Shown one piece after another: positions 14,727-21,179 of a DNA stretch of 27,256 nt. A program made the translations under genes and the position numbers. This DNA is from Actinomycetes bacterium (GTDB taxonomy: Bacteria; Actinomycetota; Actinomycetes; S36-B12; UBA10799), in contig JAKOZM010000104.1 in assembly GCA_029779995.1 (NCBI GenBank), positions 1 to 27,256 of the forward strand. Direction: 5' to 3'. Each line of letters begins with the position of its first letter. Within the stretch, counting starts at the first letter, position 1. The notes beneath the pieces are model-generated. The model saw only the letters and a list, made by a program, of their open reading frames with translations, did not search any database and was not told the origin of the DNA.

Positions 14727-16550
14727 CTACCTCTTCAGCGTGATCGTGGCCTTCCCGATAGTCATCCCCGAGGCGATGGAACCGGCGGGCAGGCTCAGTT
14801 GAGACGCGAACAGCGGGGCGGGATCGCCCACGGAGGTACTCCTCGCCAGGGTCACCTTGGCGTTCGTCCACGTGCCCTTCTGCTTGATCAGCTTGTCACC
14901 CCCGGTGAAGCTCAGCAGGTCCGTGATCTGTATCCCGCCAGGCACGGCAGGAGTCTCCACGCGGGCGGTCGCCTTGCCGGTTGTGCTGTTCACAGCGATG
15001 TCCTGCAGCGTCACGGAGCCCGCAGATGAAGAGAACCGCAGCCCGCCCTTGTGCGTGATGACGTCGCCCTTGACGGCGATCACGCGGAAGGTGACCACCC
15101 CGGATGTGCTCAACGTGGCTCCCCGGATCGCTGTGATGTCGACGCCGGCCGCCTCCATGCGCTGAACCAGGCGCTGGCTCAGCGCAAGGTCGGTCTCACC
15201 CGGCTTCCCGGCAGCAGTCCGCTTCCCCAGGACCCAGGTCTTGCGCCAAGTGCCCGGCCTCCACGAGTCTGTCTGGTCGGGCTGGGGCGTGGCCCGGACG
15301 AACGCGGTGACCCGCACAGCCTCATAGCCGCTGCTGTGAACGCGAATCCGTCCTCGCCTGGTGACCTTCGTGGTGCAGGCGGCCTTCTCGCCGGCGACGG
15401 GCTTGGTCAGCGGCCGGCAGCGCGCCACCGGTTGGCGGAGCATGCAGGTGGACGGGTTGGTGGTGATCGTGTCGGTCAGAATCCGGTTGCCGACCTTCGT
15501 GGGCGTTGGCTTGTGCAGGATCGCGTTGACCGGGCAGAGACTCTTCGTGACTTGGGAGGTGGGGATCGAGTATTCCGTGACCACGCCAGTCGGGGTGATC
15601 CGTCCGATCCGGTTCCCCAAGGGCTCGGTGAACCACATGTTGCCGTCTGGGCCAGCCGCGATCCCGTGAGGGCTGCTGCCGGAGTTGTACAGCTGATACT
15701 CGGTGATCGTCCCAGCGGGCGTGATCCGTCCGATCCGGTTCCCCAAGGGCTCGGTGAACCACATGTTGCCGTCCGGGCCGGCCGCGATCCCGTGAGAGGA
15801 ACCGTTGGCTGTGGGCAGTGGGTATTCAGTGATGGCACCGGCCGGGGTGATCCGCCCGATCCTGTTGCCACTGTTCTCGGTGAACCACATGTTGCCGTCG
15901 GGGCCGGCCGCGATCCTCGCCGGACGGCTCCAGGCTGTCGGCAATGCGAACTCGGTGATCAGACCATCCGGGGTGATCCGCCCGATCCTGTTCTGCTCCA
16001 TCAGCGTGAACCACATGTTGCCGTCCGGGCCGGCCGCGATGCCGCTCGCTGAGAAGTTGTAGCCAGCCGGGTCCGGTACCGGAAACTCGGTGAGGGCACC
16101 GGTGAGGCCCATCTTCCCGATCCTGCCCGCGCTGGCCCACCACATGTCGCCGTCCGGGCCGGCTGCGATCCCCGTGGGGGTGGCGTTGGACATCGGATAC
16201 TCCGTGACAACGCCCGCAGGGGTGATCCGGCCGATCCCGTTCTTGCTGAAGGCCTGGGTGAACCAGAGGTTCCCATCCGAACCAGCCGCTATCGCCCACC
16301 TGTGGACGCCGCCGAAGCCCGGCACAGAGAACTCGGTGACATCTCCAGCCGGAGTGATCCGCCCGATCCCTTTCGCCGACGAACCGGACTCGGTGAACCA
16401 CATGTTGCCGTCCGGACCCGCCGTGATCGCTTCGGGCAGGATGTCACTGCCACGGGCTGGGGCTGCCGCCGCCGGTGCCCCCAGCAGTCCAAGGATCGCC
16501 GCGATGATCGCGATGGCGATCGAGGTTCTCGATGAGATGCGCGTGACCAT
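14727..16550 (-). CDS. Secreted seven-repeat beta-propeller (virginiamycin B lyase-like, 607 aa)
   Basis: The ATG at 16550 follows GGGGGG 4 nt upstream and begins a signal peptide (MVTRISSRTSIAIAIIAAIL, then GLLGAPAAAAP). An ATG 66 nt earlier has no such support. Residues 41 to about 340 hold seven repeats of about 42 residues with the consensus GIAAGPDGNMWFTE...NRIGRITPAG.ITEY, so the expected fold is a seven-bladed propeller like Vgb (streptogramin B lyase) and related proteins. The catalytic residues of Vgb could not be confirmed, and secretion argues against an antibiotic-lyase role; binding is as likely. The remaining 265 residues form a separate C-terminal region with several cysteines (CPVNAI, CMLRQPVARC, ACTTK) and beta-rich sequence. 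It converges with the antiporter gene, leaving an 85-nt gap. Confidence 0.8.
   Translation of the reverse strand: MVTRISSRTSIAIAIIAAILGLLGAPAAAAPARGSDILPEAITAGPDGNMWFTESGSSAKGIGRITPAGDVTEFSVPGFGGVHRWAIAAGSDGNLWFTQAFSKNGIGRITPAGVVTEYPMSNATPTGIAAGPDGDMWWASAGRIGKMGLTGALTEFPVPDPAGYNFSASGIAAGPDGNMWFTLMEQNRIGRITPDGLITEFALPTAWSRPARIAAGPDGNMWFTENSGNRIGRITPAGAITEYPLPTANGSSHGIAAGPDGNMWFTEPLGNRIGRITPAGTITEYQLYNSGSSPHGIAAGPDGNMWFTEPLGNRIGRITPTGVVTEYSIPTSQVTKSLCPVNAILHKPTPTKVGNRILTDTITTNPSTCMLRQPVARCRPLTKPVAGEKAACTTKVTRRGRIRVHSSGYEAVRVTAFVRATPQPDQTDSWRPGTWRKTWVLGKRTAAGKPGETDLALSQRLVQRMEAAGVDITAIRGATLSTSGVVTFRVIAVKGDVITHKGGLRFSSSAGSVTLQDIAVNSTTGKATARVETPAVPGGIQITDLLSFTGGDKLIKQKGTWTNAKVTLARSTSVGDPAPLFASQLSLPAGSIASGMTIGKATITLKR
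15595..15797 (-). repeat. Recently duplicated propeller blade (126-nt period)
   Basis: Within the propeller gene, 15595-15671 and 15721-15797 are almost identical (two differences noted over about 77 nt), while other blades differ at many silent positions. The period of 126 nt equals one 42-residue blade. Confidence 0.65.
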
Positions 16551-16760
16551 GATTCCCCCCAGGTGACTGATGACCGCAGTTCCTGTAGTTCCAGGGTACG
16601 CCCGAAAACCCGCCATCTCGGTCCGGAACGGTGAGCCGGCCTATCGAAACTCAGCGGTGATCGCCGTGACGTCGTTATCCGTCTTGCTCGTGCGCAACCC
16701 TGCCATCTGACACGATCGAACGACCGGGCGTGAAGCATGCACGGGAGTACACTTGAGCAA

Positions 16761-16792
16761 GCGGGGGATCCCCGGTCGCCGGTTCCCCCCGC
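16761..16792 (+). promoter_or_regulatory. Strong hairpin in the leader of the three-repeat secreted-protein gene
   Basis: GCGGGGGA (16761-16768) pairs with TCCCCCCGC (16784-16792) with one bulged base, and CCGG-TCG-CCGG lies in the loop. A TACACT sequence (16748-16753) just upstream could be a -10 box, so the transcript may begin with this stem. The ribosome binding site AGGAG (16811-16815) and ATG (16825) follow. Confidence 0.4.
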
Positions 16793-16824
16793 GGGGGCTA
16801 GAGGCGGCTCAGGAGTGATCGATC

Positions 16825-18048
16825 ATGTCAATCACCCGACATCGACGCAGCTCAATCTTCATGGCTCTTGGCGCCCTGGTCGGCACGTTCTTGATCGGGC
16901 AGCCCGCCCGGGGTGCAATGTCGGTGGTCACCGGCACGGTCAGCAGCAGCAACGGCGCGATCGCTTCTGGCCAGGTGGCCTTCTTCGCGACGTGCCAGGA
17001 CTACGAGCAGTCCAATTACGCGGCCTGGGACGACATCTCTGGCGGCGAGTACTCGGTGAATATTCCCGACGGGACCTACCGGGTGGGTATCAGGCCCGGG
17101 GACGGCACCGGCGCCGGCACCTCCTGGCACAACGCCAAGGCCTCATGCGAACAAGCCGACGTTGTCACCGTCAACGGATACACCAACCAGCCCCTGGTCA
17201 GCCTGCCTGGCTCCGAGGTGACCGGCACGGTGAGCAGCAGCAACGGACCGGTGACCGACGGCGTCGTGATGCTCTACGCCACGTGCCAGGTGCTCGGCAA
17301 CCTCCACTGGCAACAGGCGATACCGCCGGCGATCCACTACGCCGGTGCGGCCACCATCATCGACGGCAGGTACAGGGTGACGGTGCCAGACGGAACCTAC
17401 CGAGTGCTCATCCAGCAACGAAACAGTGAACACGGGGCCCTGCGGTCATGGCACAACGCGAAACCAACTTGCGACCAAGCCGACGTGGTCACCATCAGCG
17501 GGAACACCAGTCAGAACCTCGTCGCTACCGCTGGTTTTGTCGTGAGCGGCACAGTCCGTAGCACGAACGGACGCGTGTCGTCGGGGTATGTGCACTTCTT
17601 CACGACCTGTCAGGAGCACGCCGATCAATCCTTCGAGTTCTTCGGTACCTACAGGGCGCTGGTCTTTGCCGGCACCTACCGCGTACTGATCTCGCCGGAT
17701 GGAGACACCGGCGCCCGCGAGTCCTGGTACAGCACCAAGCCCACCTGCGAACAAGCCGATGCGATCACCGTCATCGGCAACACCACCCAGGACCTTCTCA
17801 CCCTGCCCGGCAAGCAGACCGTGAAAAAGCCTCCGGCGAGTCTGAAGAAGGGCAAGAGCGCCACACTCGCCAAGACCAGCTCAGCCAGGACCCGCGTGAG
17901 GTGGACGAGCATCACCAAGCAGGTGTGCACGGTGAAGAAGTCCGATGTCACGGCACTCAAGAGGGGCAAGTGCGTGGTGCGCGCATCAGTACCGAAGACC
18001 AGCGCCTTCCCGGCCTACGCGAAGAGGTTCACGATCCGGGTTAGGTGA
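16825..18048 (+). CDS. Secreted protein with three cysteine-paired beta repeats (407 aa)
   Basis: AGGAG lies 9 nt before the ATG, and a signal peptide (residues 1-31, MALGALVGTFLIGQPARGA) follows. Three repeats of about 100 residues start near residues 34, 131 and 233 with TGTVSSSNGAIASGQVAFFA-TCQ, TGTVSSSNGPVTDGVVMLYA-TCQ and SGTVRSTNGRVSSGYVHFFT-TCQ. Each contains a GTYRV strand and ends in SWHNAK..C.QADVVTV or similar. One Cys early and one late in each repeat suggests a disulphide per repeat. The pattern resembles carboxypeptidase-regulatory/CnaB-like beta sandwiches, without an isopeptide triad that I can identify. The last 75 residues are basic and contain a further Cys pair (QVCTVKK and RGKCVVRA), as in Ig-like tails of many actinobacterial exoproteins. 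No sortase signal is seen. Function unknown; adhesion or surface binding is a guess. Confidence 0.8.
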   Translation: MSITRHRRSSIFMALGALVGTFLIGQPARGAMSVVTGTVSSSNGAIASGQVAFFATCQDYEQSNYAAWDDISGGEYSVNIPDGTYRVGIRPGDGTGAGTSWHNAKASCEQADVVTVNGYTNQPLVSLPGSEVTGTVSSSNGPVTDGVVMLYATCQVLGNLHWQQAIPPAIHYAGAATIIDGRYRVTVPDGTYRVLIQQRNSEHGALRSWHNAKPTCDQADVVTISGNTSQNLVATAGFVVSGTVRSTNGRVSSGYVHFFTTCQEHADQSFEFFGTYRALVFAGTYRVLISPDGDTGARESWYSTKPTCEQADAITVIGNTTQDLLTLPGKQTVKKPPASLKKGKSATLAKTSSARTRVRWTSITKQVCTVKKSDVTALKRGKCVVRASVPKTSAFPAYAKRFTIRVR

Positions 18049-18104
18049 GCGAACGAAGCGATCTGGATTCGCAGACAACGTTCGGGGCCGGATGCGCGCA
18101 CCAC

Positions 18105-18133
18105 GGATTCGAACCCCTGGCCTCCTGACCCGT
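18105..18133 (-). pseudogene. tRNA-Arg(ACG)-like 3' half remnant
   Basis: The minus strand reads ACGGGTCAGGAGG followed by CCAGGGGTTCGAATCC. From memory of the usual bacterial tRNA-Arg(ACG), anticodon to T-loop, this differs at only three positions, all transitions. The base before the anticodon is G rather than the invariant U, the 5' half does not pair, and the T-stem and acceptor after AATCC do not fold. It is therefore a remnant and not a functional tRNA. Such 3' halves are typical attachment-site leftovers. The rest of 18049-18418 holds only the msrA tail (18315-18374) and the -10 box at 18407. Confidence 0.45.
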
Positions 18134-18314
18134 CACCTCGGTTGTTGTGCGTTTCCGTGCTGTCGTGGCGGCCGCACGGACAGTGGGGTTGAGGGTGTTC
18201 GGGCCAGACCCAGCTGACGTACATCACGAGTACCTCAGTCGGGCACGCAGCCCGTGGCCGGGCGATGCAAGCACGCACTCCCACCGAGCAGCACCAGCCG
18301 CATGGCGGTCTCGG

Positions 18315-18374
18315 CTACACCGGCAGGGGTACACCTGTGTTGGCATGGTGCCGATAGCCATTGGGAACTGTGTG
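18315..18374 (-). pseudogene. msrA: Displaced msrA 3' tail
   Basis: The minus strand encodes VPNGYRHHANTGVPLPV followed by a TAG at 18315-18317. The intact msrA at 19249-19878 ends VPNGYRCHANTGVPLPL followed by a stop. Over 48 nt, about three quarters of the bases agree and most differences are silent, so this is the end of a diverged but once functional msrA. The similarity stops upstream of VPNGYR, where the promoter region of the toxin-antitoxin pair begins. Confidence 0.75.
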
Positions 18375-18406
18375 TGCTCCGGTGATGACAGCCGGGTGAT
18401 AGGTCG

Positions 18407-18412
18407 TACTAT
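18407..18412 (+). promoter_or_regulatory. -10 box for a leaderless mntA-hepT transcript
   Basis: TACTAT ends 6 nt before the GTG at 18419, so transcription probably begins at the start codon. No Shine-Dalgarno sequence precedes this GTG. The -35 region is weak. Confidence 0.5.
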
Positions 18413-18418
18413 CGGCCT

Positions 18419-18913
18419 GTGAGGAGTGAAGCGGAGCGGCGTCTGCGAGGCGAACTCAGAAGAGCCGCGCGTCGTAGTGCGCAGTTGCACCAGGAGTCGC
18501 GGTCGGTGTTGGTTCAGGCGGTGCGCAAAGCGTCCGCGGCAGGGTTGAGTCAGCGGCAGATCGCCGAATGTGTCGGCCGGAGTCAACCGGAGGTCGCACG
18601 GCTCCTGCGGTTCCAGCCGACCTCGGCACGGGGTCGCGCGGTGGCCGGAAAGCGTATGGAGATCCTGCGGATCGCCCGAGAGGCGGGATTTGGTCGCATT
18701 CGCATCTTCGGGAGCGTGGCACGAGGTGACGACGGGCCGGACTCCGACGTCGACCTGCTGGTGACGCCTCCCGCAGGCGTGTCGTTGATGGATCTCGCGC
18801 GGCTCGAGCGCAGCCTGTCTGACGTCTTGGGGGAGCGGGTCGAGGTGGTCCCGGACTCCGCGTTGCGCTCGAGTCTTCATGATGAGGCCCTGTCCGAGGC
18901 GATCCTGCTGTGA
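18419..18913 (+). CDS. mntA: MntA-type nucleotidyltransferase antitoxin with N-terminal HTH (164 aa)
   Basis: Residues about 40-65 (GLSQRQIAECVGRSQPEVAR) form a helix-turn-helix. The C-terminal half is a minimal nucleotidyltransferase domain of the MNT type: IRIFGSVARGDDGPDSDVDL contains G98-S99 and the metal-binding pair D110-x-D112. In type VII toxin-antitoxin systems MntA blocks the HEPN toxin HepT by adding AMP units to a tyrosine near its RNase motif. The gene has a leaderless-type promoter, and its last 4 nt overlap the start of hepT (GTGA), so the pair is cotranscribed and coupled. Many MntA proteins lack a DNA-binding domain; the HTH here suggests that this one may also repress its own promoter. 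The module sits between a displaced msrA tail and the intact msrA. Confidence 0.8.
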   Translation: MRSEAERRLRGELRRAARRSAQLHQESRSVLVQAVRKASAAGLSQRQIAECVGRSQPEVARLLRFQPTSARGRAVAGKRMEILRIAREAGFGRIRIFGSVARGDDGPDSDVDLLVTPPAGVSLMDLARLERSLSDVLGERVEVVPDSALRSSLHDEALSEAILL

Positions 18914-19260
18914 GTCGCAGCGACCGGGAACTCCTTGCTGACGCCTTGAGTCATCTCGAGGTGCTTCGGGCACATCAGGCGCGGCGCGACCTCGATGACC
19001 AGACCGTGGCCGACGCCGTTTGCCTGCGCTTGTCAGCGGCGATCGAGGCGGTGGCCAGCATGTCTGAGGATGTGCGATCTGATGCCTTCGGCGAGGACTG
19101 GCCACTGATCTGGGCTACAAGGAACCGCATAGCTCATGGCTATGCGTTCATCGATCGAACAATGATCGCGTCCACCATCGACAAGGATCTGCCAGGCTTC
19201 GAGTCCACGATCCGGCGACTATACGACGAGCGGTCATGGCGCCTGGAATCAGAGAGGTAG
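18910..19260 (+). CDS. hepT: HepT-type HEPN RNase toxin (116 aa)
   Basis: The GTG start overlaps the mntA stop by 4 nt. The protein is all-helical with the HEPN RNase motif R71-x4-H76-x-Y78 (RNRIAHGY), complete with the tyrosine that MntA modifies in characterised pairs. Length and the order antitoxin-toxin with a nucleotidyltransferase are as expected for DUF86/HepT. The active toxin cleaves RNA, in described cases tRNA or mRNA; the target here is not known. Its last 12 nt overlap the 3' end of the convergent msrA, so the toxin's C-terminus is encoded by sequence antisense to msrA. This overlap is unusual and fits insertion of the module at that point. Confidence 0.8.
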   Translation: MSRSDRELLADALSHLEVLRAHQARRDLDDQTVADAVCLRLSAAIEAVASMSEDVRSDAFGEDWPLIWATRNRIAHGYAFIDRTMIASTIDKDLPGFESTIRRLYDERSWRLESER

Positions 19261-19878
19261 TGGCACCCCAGTGTTCGCGTGACACCGATAGCCGTTGGGA
19301 ACCTTGTGCAGGTACTGCTGGTGATAGTCCTCCGCGAAGTAGAACGGGTGCTCAGCAGCAGGGGCGATCTCCGTCGTGATCGTGCCGTACCCCCGCTGGT
19401 CGAGCGCGGCCTGATACGCAGCGCGCGTTTGTTCGACAAGGGCCAGCTGCTCGGCATTCGTGTAGTAGAGGGCGCTGCGGTACTGGGTGCCCACATCGTT
19501 GCCCTGCCGGAATCCCTGCGTCGGGTCGTGGTGCTCCCAGAACACCCGCAGAATGTCCAGGGTCGGGCAGGTGTAGGCGACCAGCGTCGCCTCCGTGTGT
19601 CCGGTGCGCCCGCTGCACACCTCCTCGTAGGTGGGGTAGGCACTGAAGCCCCCTTGGTAGCCCACTGCGGTACCCGCCACGCCGGGCGTGTTCCAGAAGT
19701 ACTCCTCGGCACCCCAGAAGCACCCCATCCCCACATAGAGAACCTGCGCGCCCTGCGCCCACGGGCCAGCCAGCGGTGTTCCGAGCACGACGTTGCGTTC
19801 CGGGATGGCAAACGGAGAGGTCGGTCGGCTGGGCAGTGCGCTGTCCGGGGACACCATGGATGACTTACGCGAGAACAT
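19249..19878 (-). CDS. msrA: Peptide-methionine (S)-S-oxide reductase (209 aa)
   Basis: The start MFSRKSSMVSPDSALPSRP aligns with the N-terminus of the long E. coli-type MsrA (LVSPADALPGR); an ATG 24 nt earlier is less likely. The catalytic motif GCFWG has the nucleophile at C53, followed by VGYQGGFSAYPTYEEVCSG, TGHTEATLVAYT, FWEHHDPTQG and the C-terminal FYFAEDYHQQYLHKVPNGYR. It reduces the S epimer of methionine sulfoxide in oxidised proteins, using thioredoxin, in the cytoplasm. C-terminal cysteine in YRCHANTG may be the recycling cysteine. The last 12 nt overlap hepT. Two other msrA fragments in the window (12330-12670 and 18315-18374) show repeated loss or replacement of this gene nearby. 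Confidence 0.93.
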   Translation of the reverse strand: MFSRKSSMVSPDSALPSRPTSPFAIPERNVVLGTPLAGPWAQGAQVLYVGMGCFWGAEEYFWNTPGVAGTAVGYQGGFSAYPTYEEVCSGRTGHTEATLVAYTCPTLDILRVFWEHHDPTQGFRQGNDVGTQYRSALYYTNAEQLALVEQTRAAYQAALDQRGYGTITTEIAPAAEHPFYFAEDYHQQYLHKVPNGYRCHANTGVPLPL

Positions 19879-19931
19879 GGTTCCAGTCTCGCCCACATGC
19901 ACAGATGCCGAAAGTGCACTGAAAGACTGCC

Positions 19932-21149
19932 GTGGTGAGAGTGCCCAAGGTCGGCGGTCTACCGCGCGAGGTCAGCGTCCTGGCTGCCATCGCGTTCTGC
20001 GTCGCTTTGGGTTTCGGCATCGTCATCCCGGCCATCCCCCTGTTCGCGCGGACCTTCGGCGTCTCGGCCTTCGCGGCCAGCGCGGTGATCAGCGTGTTCG
20101 CAGCGATGCGCCTGGTCAGCAGCCCGCCGGCCGGATGGCTGGTCAACCGCTTCGGGGAACGGATCATCATGTCCACCGGGCTGGCGATCGTGGCGGTCTC
20201 CAGCCTGTTCGCCGGGCTGGCCACCGACTACGGGCAACTGCTGGTCCTGCGGGGGATCGGGGGGACCGGCTCGGCCATGTTCACGATCTCGGCCACTGCT
20301 CTGCTGTTGCGGGTGACTGAGCCGGAGTATCGGGGTCGGGCATCGGGGCTGTTCCAGGCCGGCTTTCTGATCGGCGGCGTTGTCGGCCCCGCAGTGGGCG
20401 GTCTGGTCATCGGGATCTCGATCCGCGCCCCCTTCTTTGTCTATGCCGGGACTCTGTTCGCCGCCTTCATCGTGGCGGTGTCCCTGCTGCCTCGATTGGC
20501 CAAGACGGAGGAGCTGAACACCGGCGAGGACGCTGATCGGCTGTCGTTCCTGGCCACCCTCAAGCTGCCCGCGTATCAGGCGGCGCTGGGTGCCAACTTC
20601 GCCAACGGTTTCGTCTTCTTCGGGCTGCGTTCCTCATTGGTGCCTTTGTTCGTGGTCGAAGGCTTGCGCCAAGGACCGGGTCTCGCGGGGGCGGGTTTCG
20701 TCGTCGCCGCTGTCGTGCAGGCGGGTCTGCTGACATTCGGTGGCCGCACTGCGGACCGGAGAGGTCGCCGACCTGCTCTCGTTGTCGGTCTGGCTGTCGG
20801 CAGCCTCTCGTTGTTGCTGCTGGCGGTCGCTCCCAACTCGTGGCTGTTCCTTGTGGCGATGGCGGTCGCGGGCTTCAGTGGCGCATTCCTCGGGCCGAGC
20901 CCGACCGCGATCGTCGGAGACGTAGCACGCGGTCATCACGGGGGATCAGTTGTGGCCGGCTTCCAGATGATGAGTGACTTCGGCAGCATCATCGGGCCGC
21001 TGGTCGGAGGGCTGCTATTGGACCTGTCGGGCTTCCCGGTGGCTTTCGCCGCGGGGATGGCCATCAGTCTCATGGCGCTGGGCCTGGCCATCCGCATGCC
21101 CGAGACATTGGTGCGACAACCGGCTGAGAAATCCCCAGATAACGCTTGA
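19932..21149 (+). CDS. MFS transporter, drug-efflux type (405 aa)
   Basis: Twelve hydrophobic segments are visible, with the MFS loop motif between helices 2 and 3 (AGWLVNRFGERIIM) and its relative in the second half (GGRTADRRGRRPAL). GFLIGGVVGPAVGGLVIG resembles the antiporter motif C of 12-helix drug exporters, repeated as FGSIIGPLVGGLLLD. This suggests proton-coupled export of small molecules; the substrate is unknown. Three GTG codons (19932, 19935, 19941) could be the start; none has a strong ribosome binding site. It is divergent from msrA (53 nt apart) and ends 30 nt before the DUF222 gene, which has its own promoter. Confidence 0.88.
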   Translation: MVRVPKVGGLPREVSVLAAIAFCVALGFGIVIPAIPLFARTFGVSAFAASAVISVFAAMRLVSSPPAGWLVNRFGERIIMSTGLAIVAVSSLFAGLATDYGQLLVLRGIGGTGSAMFTISATALLLRVTEPEYRGRASGLFQAGFLIGGVVGPAVGGLVIGISIRAPFFVYAGTLFAAFIVAVSLLPRLAKTEELNTGEDADRLSFLATLKLPAYQAALGANFANGFVFFGLRSSLVPLFVVEGLRQGPGLAGAGFVVAAVVQAGLLTFGGRTADRRGRRPALVVGLAVGSLSLLLLAVAPNSWLFLVAMAVAGFSGAFLGPSPTAIVGDVARGHHGGSVVAGFQMMSDFGSIIGPLVGGLLLDLSGFPVAFAAGMAISLMALGLAIRMPETLVRQPAEKSPDNA

Positions 21150-21174
21150 CAATATCGAACATGTGTATGACAAT
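21146..21174 (+). promoter_or_regulatory. Promoter of the DUF222/HNH gene (leaderless)
   Basis: A perfect -35 box TTGACA (21146-21151) is followed after 17 nt by GACAAT (21169-21174). The ATG at 21180 begins 5 nt after the -10 box, so the mRNA probably lacks a leader. TGACAAT occurs twice, 21 nt apart, as part of both boxes. Confidence 0.65.
21155..21170. promoter_or_regulatory. LexA-like SOS box between -35 and -10
   Basis: TCGAAC-ATGT-GTATGA matches the mycobacterial/actinobacterial SOS box TCGAAC-N4-GTTCGA with a perfect left half and two mismatches in the right half. It fills the promoter spacer, the place where a bound repressor would block RNA polymerase. Confidence 0.5.
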
Positions 21175-21179
21175 GGGGT

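Noticed and set aside
14638..14871. Small minus-strand frame between the antiporter and the propeller gene
   Set aside because: It mostly overlaps the propeller gene's 3' end in another frame; its tail looks protein-like (LRTAIWLRSTSRAQD) but is too short to support a call.
15051..16052. Plus-strand frame (333 codons) with regular GRDP repeats opposite the propeller
   Set aside because: Its repeats are only the reverse reading of the propeller blades.
15580..16440. Regularly spaced repeats that look array-like
   Set aside because: They are the coding sequence of the seven propeller blades (about 126 nt period) and not a CRISPR array; no short identical repeats with unique spacers exist.
18060..18180. 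A complete tRNA gene
   Set aside because: Only the part from anticodon to T-loop is tRNA-like; the 5' half, T-stem partner and acceptor stem are absent.
18224..19105. Minus-strand frame (293 codons) covering mntA
   Set aside because: Antisense to a nucleotidyltransferase gene with a complete active site; only the short msrA tail in a different frame is real on this strand.
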